From Hylemonella gracilis str. Niagara R (GTDB taxonomy: Bacteria; Pseudomonadota; Gammaproteobacteria; Burkholderiales; Burkholderiaceae_C): 64,000 nt of DNA. The notes under the pieces are model-generated. The model searched no databases and was not told the origin of the DNA. It was given only the letters and a program-made list of their open reading frames with translations. The stretch is taken from assembly GCF_000600295.1 (NCBI RefSeq), contig NZ_JEMG01000001.1, forward strand, positions 1,803,165 to 1,867,164, read 5' to 3'. Numbering within the stretch: position 1 is the stretch's first letter; the number at the start of each line of letters is the position of its first letter. This document shows positions 25,744 through 34,381 of this stretch, in pieces. Both the position numbers and the translations under genes were made by a program.

Positions 25744-27189
25744 ATGCGCAAAGACACTGACTCCGCCATCGCTCCCGACGCACCGCTCGCGCTCACGCCC
25801 GAGCTGTTGCGTCGCCATGACGTGAGCGGTCCGCGCTACACCTCGTACCCGACGGCGGATCGTTTCGTCGAGGCTTTTGGTGCGACCGACTACGCCCAGG
25901 CCCTGGGGCAACGCGGCGGCGCGGGCGCGGGGGCGCTGCCTTTGTCGCTCTACGTGCATATACCCTTCTGCGAGTCGCTGTGCTACTACTGCGCCTGCAA
26001 CAAGATCATCACCAAGCACCATGAGCGCGCGGCCGAGTACCTGCGATATCTGGCACGCGAGGTGGATCTGCACCTCGAGGCCTTGGGCGCGGGCACGGCA
26101 GGCCACGCCCCGGCGATCAGCCAACTGCATCTGGGCGGCGGCACGCCGACCTTTCTGAATGACGCGGAACTGCGTGCGCTGATGCGCATGCTGCAACGCG
26201 CCTTCCACTTCACGCCCGGGGGGGAGTACTCCATCGAGGTCGATCCGCGCACCATCGATGCGGGACGACTGGACGTGCTGGCTGAACTGGGCTTCAACCG
26301 TCTGAGCTTCGGCGTGCAGGACTTTGACCCGGCCGTGCAAAAGGCCGTGCACCGTGTGCAGCCTGCGGAACAGGTGTTCGCGCTGGTGCAGGCCGCGCGC
26401 GACCGTGGCTTCGAGTCCGTCAACACCGACCTGATCTACGGCCTGCCACTGCAGACACCCGAGTCTTTCGCCCGCACCCTGGATCAGGTCTGTGCGTTGC
26501 GGCCTGAGCGCATCGCGCTCTACGCCTACGCCCATCTGCCCGAACGCTTCAAGCCGCAGCGTCGCATCGATGGTGCCCAGTTGCCGGGCGCGGCGGCCAA
26601 GCTCGCCATGCTGTCGGACGCCCTGGCGCGTCTGCAGGGCGCGGGCTATGTCTACGTGGGCATGGACCATTTCGCCTTGCCGGACGATGCCCTGGCGGTG
26701 GCGCAGCGTCAGGGTCGCCTGCACCGCAATTTCCAGGGCTACAGCACGCAGCCCGATTGCGACTTGATCGGTCTGGGCGTGTCCGCGATTGGCCGCATCG
26801 GCGCGACCTACAGCCAGAACGCCAAGACGCTGGAGGAGTACTACGACGCGCTGGATCGGGGTTGCTTCCCGGTGCAGCGGGGCCTGGCGCTCTCGCGCGA
26901 CGACTTGGTGCGGCGCGCCGTGATCATGGCCCTGATGTGTCAGGGCGAGCTGATGTTCGAGTCCATCAACCTGGCCTGGCTGATCGACTTCAAGACTTAC
27001 TTCGCGACCGAATTGGAAGCCCTGCGCGGCTTGGCCGAGCAGGGCTTGGTCAGCCTGGACCTGGACGCGCGGCGCGGCGGCATCCAGGTCACGCCCCTGG
27101 GCTGGTACTTTGTGCGCGCCATCGCCATGGTGTTTGACCGTTATCTGCAGGCCGACCGCAATCGGGCGCGTTTCTCCAAGATTCTTTGA
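25744..27189 (+). CDS. hemN: Oxygen-independent coproporphyrinogen III dehydrogenase
   Basis: A 481-residue radical SAM enzyme that decarboxylates coproporphyrinogen III to protoporphyrinogen IX without oxygen. SAM-cluster cysteines are Cys76, Cys80 and Cys83 in CESLCYYCAC, preceded by YVHIPF. SQLHLGGGTPTFL, FNRLSFGVQDFDPAVQKAVHR and the HemN C-terminal domain follow. The N-terminal GPRYTSYPTADRF is typical of true HemN rather than HemW. An FNR box precedes it, fitting expression at low oxygen to supply heme for the cbb3 oxidase. Confidence 0.96.
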   Translation: MRKDTDSAIAPDAPLALTPELLRRHDVSGPRYTSYPTADRFVEAFGATDYAQALGQRGGAGAGALPLSLYVHIPFCESLCYYCACNKIITKHHERAAEYLRYLAREVDLHLEALGAGTAGHAPAISQLHLGGGTPTFLNDAELRALMRMLQRAFHFTPGGEYSIEVDPRTIDAGRLDVLAELGFNRLSFGVQDFDPAVQKAVHRVQPAEQVFALVQAARDRGFESVNTDLIYGLPLQTPESFARTLDQVCALRPERIALYAYAHLPERFKPQRRIDGAQLPGAAAKLAMLSDALARLQGAGYVYVGMDHFALPDDALAVAQRQGRLHRNFQGYSTQPDCDLIGLGVSAIGRIGATYSQNAKTLEEYYDALDRGCFPVQRGLALSRDDLVRRAVIMALMCQGELMFESINLAWLIDFKTYFATELEALRGLAEQGLVSLDLDARRGGIQVTPLGWYFVRAIAMVFDRYLQADRNRARFSKIL

Positions 27190-27203
27190 GCCAGAATGCC
27201 GGG

Positions 27204-28016
27204 ATGTCCTCCACCCTTGCCTTCACGGCGCTGTTGATGGGGCTGGCCGGCGGGCCGCACTGCGTGGCCATGTGCGGCGCGGCCTGCGCTGGCCTGGCGC
27301 GCGCGGCGCGCGGTGGCCCGCCGATCGCGCCGCAGCCAGCCCGCTTTCAGGCAGATGCCACGGGTGCCTTGCCCGTGGGCAATCCGCCCGCGGCCTCCTC
27401 CGACCTGCCGCTCGTGTTGATGTTCCAACTGGGGCGGGTGCTGGGCTACGCGGCCCTGGGCGGACTGGCGGCCGCGTCGATGCAGGGACTGGGCTGGCTG
27501 ACAGTCCACTCGGCGGCCCTGCGTCCGCTCTGGTCGCTGCTGCATGTGGCGGCCATCGCCTTGGGTCTGGTCTTGCTCTGGCGTGCTGCCCAGCCGGTTT
27601 GGCTGGAGCAGGGTGCGCAGGCGCTGTGGCGCCGCGTGCAGCGCCTGGTGCGTCGCCGTGCTGCCACCGACGACGGACAGGGCAGCAGGGGTGCAAGCGC
27701 CGGCCTGCTCCTGATCGGCAGCTTGTGGGCCTTGCTGCCCTGCGGTTTGTTGTATTCCGCATTGCTGGTTGCCACCTTGACGGGACAGGCCTGGAAAGGC
27801 GCGGTGGTCATGGCGCTCTTTGCCTTGGGAACGGCGGTGTCGATGACCTTGGGACCGTGGCTGTGGCTGCGCCTGGGGCAGGGCGCAAGTTCGCGCAATC
27901 CGATCTGGCAGAACCTGGGCGTGCGCCTGGCCGGACTGGCCTTGGCGCTCAGCTCGGCGTGGGCGCTCTGGATGGGGCTGGTGCATGACACGGCACCTTG
28001 GTGCCTGACGGCTTGA
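27204..28016 (+). CDS. TauE/SafE-like integral membrane protein (CcoH-cluster type)
   Basis: About 270 residues with six or more hydrophobic segments. GLAGGPHCVAMCG near the N-terminus and SLWALLPCGLLYSAL in the middle, each with a conserved cysteine, match the sulfite-exporter / cytochrome-biogenesis-like family commonly found beside cco and fnr genes. A role in copper or thiol handling for oxidase assembly is inferred from context. ATG 27204 lies 15 bases after the hemN stop codon. Confidence 0.75.
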   Translation: MSSTLAFTALLMGLAGGPHCVAMCGAACAGLARAARGGPPIAPQPARFQADATGALPVGNPPAASSDLPLVLMFQLGRVLGYAALGGLAAASMQGLGWLTVHSAALRPLWSLLHVAAIALGLVLLWRAAQPVWLEQGAQALWRRVQRLVRRRAATDDGQGSRGASAGLLLIGSLWALLPCGLLYSALLVATLTGQAWKGAVVMALFALGTAVSMTLGPWLWLRLGQGASSRNPIWQNLGVRLAGLALALSSAWALWMGLVHDTAPWCLTA

Positions 28017-28048
28017 TGGCGCCCGCATGGCCTGACTGAACTCAGAAC

Positions 28049-28891
28049 TCAGGCAGAGGGGGGCAGGCCGACGTGCCAGGGTCGCGGCTTGGCGTGGGCC
28101 AGCGTGTGCAGAGGCGCTGTGGTGCCCAAGGGTCCGGACGCGTCAGTCGGTGCTGGACCATGGCCCGAGCCAACTGGGTACGACTGGACCCAGTGCACCG
28201 GCAGCGGGGTCGACGAGAGGGTCGAGGACCAGCTCAGCGCCAGGGTGCAGTGCTCGGTCTGCCAGACCCAGGCATTGAATGCCGCGGCATCGTTCGCGGG
28301 GGCAGTGTGCAGGCGTGGCAGCACAGCCAGATCCAGGGCGCGTGCCTGTTGCTTGAACCAGGCTTCCTTCAGCGTCCAGAGTCGCAGGAAACCAGCGCCT
28401 TGTTCAGCGGGCGAATGCAGGGCGGCCAGGGCGCGGCGTTCGGTGGGCGAGGCCGCCATCGTCGCCAGCGCGGGCCAGTCACGGGCACGGGATCGGTCTT
28501 CCGTGGCTTCGAGGTCCAGACCCAGGGCCAGCGGGGCCACGGCGGCGCAGACCCAGTCTCCGCTGTGGCTCAGGGCCAGGTGCAGCTCTGGGGCATCATG
28601 GTCCTGGTCCTCAAGACGGGGTGGCCCCTGGTCCGACGCCGACACAGAGAAAGTTCGCGTGGGTGTCAGCAGTTGCCGGAGCAGGCGCCGCAGCAACAGT
28701 CGTCCCACGATGAACTGCGCCCGACGCCTGGGCGCGGTGATGCCGCGCAGGCGTTCTTGCTCGGAGACGGAAAACTCGGCAAGCGCCGGGGATGGCGCAC
28801 TCTCGAGGTTTGCGAAATGGGGCCACCATTCGGACACCCGCGCCAATGCCAGCCAGGCGGCAACAGGCTGCACCTCATCCTGGTTTGGCAC
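28049..28891 (-). CDS. Sfp-type 4'-phosphopantetheinyl transferase
   Basis: About 280 residues. The Mg-binding GLDLEATEDRSR and the downstream LRLWTLKEAWFKQQ are the conserved motifs of Sfp-type transferases, which move phosphopantetheine from CoA to a carrier-protein serine. It is the last gene of the APE cluster and probably activates the two carrier proteins at 45318 and 45635. No in-frame ATG fits: GTG 28891 (or GTG 28873) is the probable start, since the nearest upstream ATG lies deep in the preceding gene. Confidence 0.85.
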   Translation of the reverse strand: MPNQDEVQPVAAWLALARVSEWWPHFANLESAPSPALAEFSVSEQERLRGITAPRRRAQFIVGRLLLRRLLRQLLTPTRTFSVSASDQGPPRLEDQDHDAPELHLALSHSGDWVCAAVAPLALGLDLEATEDRSRARDWPALATMAASPTERRALAALHSPAEQGAGFLRLWTLKEAWFKQQARALDLAVLPRLHTAPANDAAAFNAWVWQTEHCTLALSWSSTLSSTPLPVHWVQSYPVGSGHGPAPTDASGPLGTTAPLHTLAHAKPRPWHVGLPPSA

Positions 28892-28914
28892 CTTCGGCCC
28901 GGGGGAGGTGGAGC

Positions 28915-29358
28915 TTATTTTTCCAGCTTGGCGTAGTTGCCCTTGAGGGTCACGGCCGCCATGATGGCACCCTTGCGGCATTCGAAGTTCACCGGGTCGC
29001 TGTAGGTTTCTTTCTTGAAATAGCTCACGATGTTGATGACCCCGTTGGCGTCCAGCGTCTTGGCCTTGTCCTGCAGTGAGATCAGTGCCGAGAGCGCCGC
29101 CCACTTGCAGGCGAAGACCTCATCCTTGCCCACGGCGTTGGTGCGCTTGTTCGACACATCGTCGTTGGACTTGGACAGCACCTTGGGGGTGGTCTGGCCG
29201 GCCAGGTAGAACTTGACCGTGCCATCCAGCTTGTCCTTGGCTTCCGGCATTTCGATCACGTCCTTGAGCGGGATGTGCAGGATCTTGTCTTCGGCGTGCG
29301 CGGGCACCGCGAGAAAGAGACCAGTGAACAGCGCGGCGAAGCTGAGTTGAACTTTCAT
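28915..29358 (-). CDS. Small periplasmic protein of unknown function in APE cluster
   Basis: A 147-residue protein with a signal peptide (MKVQLSFAALFTGLFLAVPAHA). The mature part has two cysteines (EVFACKW and FECRKG) that could form a disulfide, and a SALISLQDKAKTLDANGVINI core. Similar proteins in databases often carry an 'excinuclease' name, which I regard as misleading because no nuclease or ATPase motif is visible. Its start codon overlaps the stop of the upstream gene in TGATG. Role in pigment synthesis or export is unknown. Confidence 0.75.
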   Translation of the reverse strand: MKVQLSFAALFTGLFLAVPAHAEDKILHIPLKDVIEMPEAKDKLDGTVKFYLAGQTTPKVLSKSNDDVSNKRTNAVGKDEVFACKWAALSALISLQDKAKTLDANGVINIVSYFKKETYSDPVNFECRKGAIMAAVTLKGNYAKLEK

Positions 29359-29858
29359 CAGGGTTGTTCCTTGTGGGTGGGTTGGACGGAAGAAGGTGAT
29401 TTCAGTGCGCGGATGAGTTCCGCGCGGGCCTTTGCCGCATTGACTTCCTTCATCGCTTCGGGGATTTCCTTGATCAAATTGTTGATCCACCGGTTGTAGT
29501 TGGGATGAATGAGGGCGGTGTTTTCGTCGACTTTTTCATAGTTCATGTTGGTGCTGTCGGCGTAGCGCACCTGGAAGCCGTAGGCATCGTAGATCACATG
29601 GATTGTGATCGTGTGCTTGTTCTTCCTGTTGTAAAAAAGTGTGATCCGACCAATGTTGTCTCCGGTGACTCGCCATCCCAAATGCTGACCACCGAGGATG
29701 ATGGCGGCCCGTGCGTCTTCCGTCGTGGGCAAGTGCGTGGAAGTGCCAGGAAGCAATACCCGCTCATGTTCAATCAGTTCCGCAGTCCGTGCCCATGCCG
29801 GTCCTTGCAGAAACAGGACTAACAAGACCAAGGCAATCCGTGGTGCTTTCAAATTCAT
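29358..29858 (-). CDS. Putative exported protein of unknown function in APE cluster
   Basis: A 166-residue protein with an N-terminal signal peptide ending near GPAWA. The mature sequence has AAIILGGQHLGWRV, FYNRKNKHTITIHVIYDAYGF and NYNRWINNLIKEIPEAM. I cannot name a family. Base composition is visibly lower in G+C than the flanking synthase genes. It overlaps the next gene by one base and lies 46 bases downstream of the ketosynthase, so co-transcription is likely. Confidence 0.7.
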   Translation of the reverse strand: MNLKAPRIALVLLVLFLQGPAWARTAELIEHERVLLPGTSTHLPTTEDARAAIILGGQHLGWRVTGDNIGRITLFYNRKNKHTITIHVIYDAYGFQVRYADSTNMNYEKVDENTALIHPNYNRWINNLIKEIPEAMKEVNAAKARAELIRALKSPSSVQPTHKEQP

Positions 29859-29904
29859 TCCTCGTCTGGACAGGCCTTACAGCCTGTTCCTGGCATGGTT
29901 CGAC

Positions 29905-31167
29905 TTAGTCTTGCCACCTGCGGAATATCAACGAGGTGTTGATCCCGCCGAAGGCGAAGTTGTTGCTCATCACGATGTCGGTTTGCAGGGCCCTCCCGCC
30001 CTGGGTGATGTAGTCCAGCGCGGCGCAGCGCGGGTCCACTTGTGTCAGGTTGATGGTGGGGGCGAACCAGCCTGCGCGCATCATCTCGATGGACAACCAG
30101 GCTTCCAACGCGCCGCAGGCGCCCAGGGTGTGGCCGATGTAGCTCTTGAGCGAAGAAATCGGCACGCGCTCGCCCAGCACGGCCAGGGTGGCCTCGGATT
30201 CGGCCAGGTCGCCCTGCTCGGTGGCCGTGCCGTGGGCGTTGACGTAGCCGATGGCGCTGGCGGGCAGGCCCGCTTCGTCCAGTGCCAGACGCATGGCCTG
30301 AGCCATGGTCTCGCTCTTGGGATGAGTGACGTGCGAGCCGTCGCTGTTGGTGCCGTAGCCGATCAGCTCCGCGTGGATGGTCGCGCCGCGCGCCTTCGCG
30401 TGTTCCAGCTCTTCCAGCACCAGGGTGCAGGCGCCTTCGCCGAGCACCAGGCCATCGCGCGCTGCGTCGAAGGGGCGTGGTGTCAGATCGGGGGTGTCGT
30501 TTTTCGTGCTAGTGGCGAACAGGGTGTCGAAGACGGCGGCCTCGGTCGCATCCAATTCCTCGGCGCCTCCCGCCAGCATGGCGACCTGGCGACCGGACTG
30601 AATGGCTTCGTAGGCATATCCGATGCCTTGGCTGCCCGAGGTGCAGGCGCTGGAGGTGGTGATGACACGACCGGTGAGGCCGAAAAACACGCCGATGTTG
30701 ACCGCGGCCGTGTGCGACATCATCTTGATGTAGGTGTTGGCCGTGATGCCTTCGGTGGTCTTCTCCATGATCATGCGACCAAAGTCACCGATGGCCGCGG
30801 GCGTGCCCGCCGAGGACCCGTAGGACACACCCATGCGCCCGCTGTGCAGCAGCGGGTCGGCCTTCATGGCGTCCGCGCCTTGTCCCAGCAGACCGGCGTC
30901 GATCAGGGCCAGCTCGCTGGCCCGCGTGGCCATCACCGCCACCCGGCCCATGCTGCGCATGGTCTTGCGGTTGTAGTGCGCAGGCAGTTCAAAGGGCAGA
31001 GCCGGCACGCCGAGCTGGGTGTTCAAGCCCTCGTAGCCTTTCCATGCTTCCATCACCTCCACCTTGTTGCGTTCCGCGCGCAGGGCCGCCAGGGCCGTGG
31101 GCCAGTCGTGTCCCAGGGGGCTGATCGCGCCAAAGCCGGTCACGACCACGCGTTTTTTCTCGTTCAT
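29905..31167 (-). CDS. Beta-ketoacyl-ACP synthase (FabF-like) of the APE pathway
   Basis: A 420-residue condensing enzyme. The catalytic triad is complete: Cys175 (TTSSACTSGSQ), histidine in NAHGTATEQGD and histidine in SYIGHTLGA. In APE systems a ketosynthase of this type pairs with a chain-length factor to extend the polyene by malonyl units. Start ATG 31167 is preferred because GGAA precedes it and the product begins MNEKKRVVVTGFG; ATG 31182 is the alternative. It follows the ketoreductase by 42 bases. Confidence 0.92.
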   Translation of the reverse strand: MNEKKRVVVTGFGAISPLGHDWPTALAALRAERNKVEVMEAWKGYEGLNTQLGVPALPFELPAHYNRKTMRSMGRVAVMATRASELALIDAGLLGQGADAMKADPLLHSGRMGVSYGSSAGTPAAIGDFGRMIMEKTTEGITANTYIKMMSHTAAVNIGVFFGLTGRVITTSSACTSGSQGIGYAYEAIQSGRQVAMLAGGAEELDATEAAVFDTLFATSTKNDTPDLTPRPFDAARDGLVLGEGACTLVLEELEHAKARGATIHAELIGYGTNSDGSHVTHPKSETMAQAMRLALDEAGLPASAIGYVNAHGTATEQGDLAESEATLAVLGERVPISSLKSYIGHTLGACGALEAWLSIEMMRAGWFAPTINLTQVDPRCAALDYITQGGRALQTDIVMSNNFAFGGINTSLIFRRWQD

Positions 31168-31209
31168 TTTTTTTCCGTTCATTCCAACATCGTCCCTGCA
31201 TCCCGGTAG

Positions 31210-31983
31210 TCAACCCATCATGCCGCCATTGACCGAAATCACCTGCCGTGTGATGTAGGCCGCTTCCGGTTTGAGCAGGAAGGCGACCAGAGCGGCGACT
31301 TCCTCGGGCCGGCCCATGCGGCGCAGGGGGATGATTTTCATCGCTTCCTCCAGGGCCTGCGGGGCCATTTCGGCGTGGATCATCTCGGTCTCGATCAGGC
31401 CCGGCGCGACGCAGTTGACGGTGATGTCGCGCTTCGCCAGTTCCACGGCCAGTGCCTTGGACGCGGCCATGATGCCCGCCTTGGCCGCGCTGTAGTTGAC
31501 CTGCCCGCGGTTGCCCATCAGGCCCGAGACGGAAGCCAGCGTGACGATGCGCCCGGGCGCCCGGCGCCGCACCATGGGCATGACCAGCGGGTTGAGCACG
31601 TTGTAGAAGGCGTCGAGGTTGGTGTGGATGACCTGGTCCCATTCCTCGCCCGTCATCGCGGGGAAGGCGTTGTCGCGTGCGATGCCCGCGTTGCAGACCA
31701 CACCGTAATAGGCCCCGTGCGCTTCCACATCGGCCAGCAGGGCGGCGGATGCGGCGGCGCGATCGGCCACGTCGAAGGCCAGCGTGCGGACCGCGTGCGC
31801 GTGCCCCCGGATCTCGCGCACGCGGGCGGCGGTTTCTTCGAGCTGCGCACTGGCGCCACGTCCGTGCAGGACCAGGTCATGGCCTTCCTGCGCCAGGCGC
31901 AGCGCGATGGCGCGGCCGATGCCGCGGCTGGAACCGGTGACCAGCACCGTCGGTGCCGTGGCGGTGGGAGAGTTGTTGTTCAT
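31210..31983 (-). CDS. 3-oxoacyl-ACP reductase (FabG-like) of the APE pathway
   Basis: A 257-residue short-chain dehydrogenase. The cofactor motif is TGSSRGIGRAIALRLA, the NAG motif is VVCNAGIARD, and the catalytic Ser-Tyr-Lys are in LASVSGLMGNRGQVNYSAAK. It reduces the beta-keto group on each extension cycle with NADPH. It sits between the dehydratase and the ketosynthase, as in other APE clusters. Confidence 0.93.
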   Translation of the reverse strand: MNNNSPTATAPTVLVTGSSRGIGRAIALRLAQEGHDLVLHGRGASAQLEETAARVREIRGHAHAVRTLAFDVADRAAASAALLADVEAHGAYYGVVCNAGIARDNAFPAMTGEEWDQVIHTNLDAFYNVLNPLVMPMVRRRAPGRIVTLASVSGLMGNRGQVNYSAAKAGIMAASKALAVELAKRDITVNCVAPGLIETEMIHAEMAPQALEEAMKIIPLRRMGRPEEVAALVAFLLKPEAAYITRQVISVNGGMMG

Positions 31984-31994
31984 GCTGCTGTGAC

Positions 31995-32489
31995 TCAGGG
32001 CTTGCCGGTTAGCGGCGTGGGCATGGGCTTGCCGTGCGAACCGGACGGGGGATCCTCGGGCTGTTCATAGACCGACACCCGGGCTTCGGCCTGGGGCTGT
32101 CCCGTGAGCGCGTCCAGGATGGCGCACTCGAACATGCCCAGGCCATTGTCGCCGAGCAGTTCGCACTTCACGCTCACGCGCAACCGCTGGCCGAAAGGAA
32201 AGGCATCCACATGCGCCAGGTAGCGCCGACTGCCGAGCAGGAAACCGGGGCGCGGCTGGCTGCCGTGGCGCGCGTGTCGGGCACCCGCCCAGGCCGCGAT
32301 CGCCTGGGCCATGTACTCGATCCCGACCCAGGCCGGGACGGCGGCGGCGTCCGTGTCTGCAAACAGTCCGTCGCGCACCGTCAGTTCACTCACCGCACTG
32401 TCGTCGTCGGCGGCGATCAGGCGGTCGATCAGCAAGAGGCTACGCCGGTGCGGGACGTAGTGCTCGATGGGCTGGAAAGTGCTTGGCAT
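31995..32489 (-). CDS. Hotdog-fold 3-hydroxyacyl-ACP dehydratase of the APE pathway
   Basis: A 164-residue FabZ-like protein. YVPHRRSLLLIDRL places the catalytic histidine (His14), and GIEYMAQAIAAWAG is the central hot-dog helix with the acidic residue. It removes water from the 3-hydroxyacyl chain to build the conjugated double bonds. A second dehydratase domain lies at the end of the fused protein at 42730-45225; the two may form a heterodimer, as reported for APE dehydratases. Confidence 0.88.
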   Translation of the reverse strand: MPSTFQPIEHYVPHRRSLLLIDRLIAADDDSAVSELTVRDGLFADTDAAAVPAWVGIEYMAQAIAAWAGARHARHGSQPRPGFLLGSRRYLAHVDAFPFGQRLRVSVKCELLGDNGLGMFECAILDALTGQPQAEARVSVYEQPEDPPSGSHGKPMPTPLTGKP

Positions 32490-32504
32490 GCGGGTATGGG
32501 GAGA

Positions 32505-33749
32505 TCAGGTGCGCGAGAGGATCAGCGTCGCATTGCTGCCGCCAAAGGCGAAGGAATTGCTCAGCACATGGTGCACGGGACGGCCCAAGGCCGGAGCTGA
32601 GGCCCGCGCCAGCGTCAGCCTGGGCAGGGTGTCGTCCCATGCGCCATCCCAGACATGGGGTGGCAGCCTGCCTTGCGGGTTGTCGGCGAGGGTGATCCAG
32701 GCCAGTGCCGCTTCGATCGCGCCCGCCGCGGCCAGTGTGTGGCCGGTCAGCGGTTTGGTGGAACTCACGGGCACGTCGCTGCCCAGCACATCGAGGATGG
32801 CGCGACTTTCCATCGCGTCATTCTGTGGCGTGGCCGTCCCGTGCAGGTTGACGTAGTCCACCTCGCCAGGCGTGAGGCGCGCGCGCGCCATGGCCAGGCG
32901 CATGGCCTCAGCCGCGCCGCGTCCACTGGGTTCCGGGGCCGACATGTGGTGCGCGTCCGAGGTTTCGCCCCAGCCGGACAGGCAGACTCCCTCGCCTGGC
33001 GAGGCCGCAGGTTCCCGGCTCATCAGGAACAGCGCGGCGCCTTCGCCCAGGTTGATGCCGGTCCGGTTGGCCGATAGCGGCAGGCAGCGTTCGGCGCTGA
33101 CCGATTCCAGCGCGGAGAAGCCTGCGATGGTGAAGGCCGAGAGCGCATCCACGCCGCCCGCGATCACCGCATCAGCCAGTCCGGCCTGCAGCAGGCGCGC
33201 GCCAGAGGCCAAGGCCTTGGCGCCAGAGGAACAGGCCGTTGAAATCACATGTGCCGGGCCGCGCAGGCCCAGGCTGCGGCGCAGAAAGGCGGCGGCGTTG
33301 CCCATCTCCTGCTGGCCATAGTGGTAGTGGTTGGGGAAACGGCCTTGGGCTTGGAACTGTCGCGCCGCCTGCAGGCCTTCTTCCAGCCCTGCCGTGCTGG
33401 CGCCCAGCACCACGGCCACGCGCTCCGGGCCATGCCGCGCGATGGCGGCATCCACCTGTGGTTGGATCTGCGCCAAGGCCAACGTCAGCATCGCATTGCT
33501 GCGGGTGCGTTCCTCCACCGGCAGATCCTCGAGCGTCGGCAGCGCCACCGTGTCGGGCAGACAGCCCAGGTGCAGGGACGTGGGGGTTTCCTGGCCGGGA
33601 TGCAGCGGCGCGTAAGGCGCGTAGAGCGCGCAGGGGCGCACCCCCAGGGTACCAGGCAGGGCGGTGGCGTTGAAGAGTTGCCGGCGTACCTCGTCCACGC
33701 CGTTGCCCAGGGCGCACAGCAGGCCGAGGGCGTTGAGATGAAAGGTCAT
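32505..33749 (-). CDS. Second beta-ketoacyl synthase of the APE pathway
   Basis: A 414-residue condensing enzyme with active-site Cys173 (VISTACSSGAKAL), NLHGTATPQND and PLTGHTLAAAGA, so all three catalytic residues are present. It is more divergent than the FabF-like synthase at 29905 and may act in the first condensation or with a different partner. It overlaps the upstream DUF3261 gene by 4 bases. Confidence 0.9.
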   Translation of the reverse strand: MTFHLNALGLLCALGNGVDEVRRQLFNATALPGTLGVRPCALYAPYAPLHPGQETPTSLHLGCLPDTVALPTLEDLPVEERTRSNAMLTLALAQIQPQVDAAIARHGPERVAVVLGASTAGLEEGLQAARQFQAQGRFPNHYHYGQQEMGNAAAFLRRSLGLRGPAHVISTACSSGAKALASGARLLQAGLADAVIAGGVDALSAFTIAGFSALESVSAERCLPLSANRTGINLGEGAALFLMSREPAASPGEGVCLSGWGETSDAHHMSAPEPSGRGAAEAMRLAMARARLTPGEVDYVNLHGTATPQNDAMESRAILDVLGSDVPVSSTKPLTGHTLAAAGAIEAALAWITLADNPQGRLPPHVWDGAWDDTLPRLTLARASAPALGRPVHHVLSNSFAFGGSNATLILSRT

Positions 33750-34381
33750 GGGTCCAGGCTCAGGGAACGGATGGAGAGGTGGTAGTCCTCCCGCAGGTTG
33801 CGCAGTTCGACCTCGCGGATGCCATCGACGAAACGAATCTGGATGACCGGTACGCCATCCTGACGCAGGACGCGCACCTGCTCGTCCGCGTCCAGGGTCC
33901 AACCCTCCGTCAGCGCGGCGCGAATCGCGGCGCTGGGCCAGAGCGCCATCTGCAGTTCCGAGAGGATGCGTTCACCGCGCAGCGCCGAGGGCCACCAGAC
34001 CGAGCGTGTCTCTTGCAAGCGCTGACCGTCCCATTCGAGCACGGCGGCGGTCTGCCCCATGTAGAGCAGCACGACGCGCAAGGTCCGTGCATCGACTTCC
34101 AGCAAGGTCTCGATCTGGCGCTTGAGTGGCTGGCCCTTTTCGTCGCGCGCCTCGATGCGGATGCGTTGCTCCAGCGCCAGATTGCGTCCGAGCGCACCGG
34201 GCGCGAGGCGCAGCAGGGGCGCGTCACCCGCTTGCGCGGGCGCCGGGACGGCGCGGCCCGGTGGAAGGCCCACGCCGTCCGCGGGGGGCGTGGTGCGCAG
34301 CAGGCCGCAGCCGCTCAGCAGCACGACCCAGAGGCCCAGGGTGCAGCGTGTGGCGAGGGTGGTGGCGCGCGGCATGCTCAT
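33746..34381 (-). CDS. DUF3261 lipoprotein of the APE cluster
   Basis: A 211-residue protein with a lipoprotein signal (lipobox LSGC, Cys25). The mature domain (residues 50-211, with the QIRFVDGIREVELRN region) matches DUF3261, a family found almost only in aryl polyene clusters. A role in transfer or anchoring of the pigment at the outer membrane is inferred from this association and from the nearby LolA-like protein. It overlaps both neighbours by 4 bases. Confidence 0.85.
   Translation of the reverse strand: MSMPRATTLATRCTLGLWVVLLSGCGLLRTTPPADGVGLPPGRAVPAPAQAGDAPLLRLAPGALGRNLALEQRIRIEARDEKGQPLKRQIETLLEVDARTLRVVLLYMGQTAAVLEWDGQRLQETRSVWWPSALRGERILSELQMALWPSAAIRAALTEGWTLDADEQVRVLRQDGVPVIQIRFVDGIREVELRNLREDYHLSIRSLSLDP

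Noticed and set aside
28915-29358. Naming this protein an excinuclease subunit
   Set aside because: Homologues are often annotated this way, but it is a small secreted protein with no ATPase or nuclease motif, so the name is not used.
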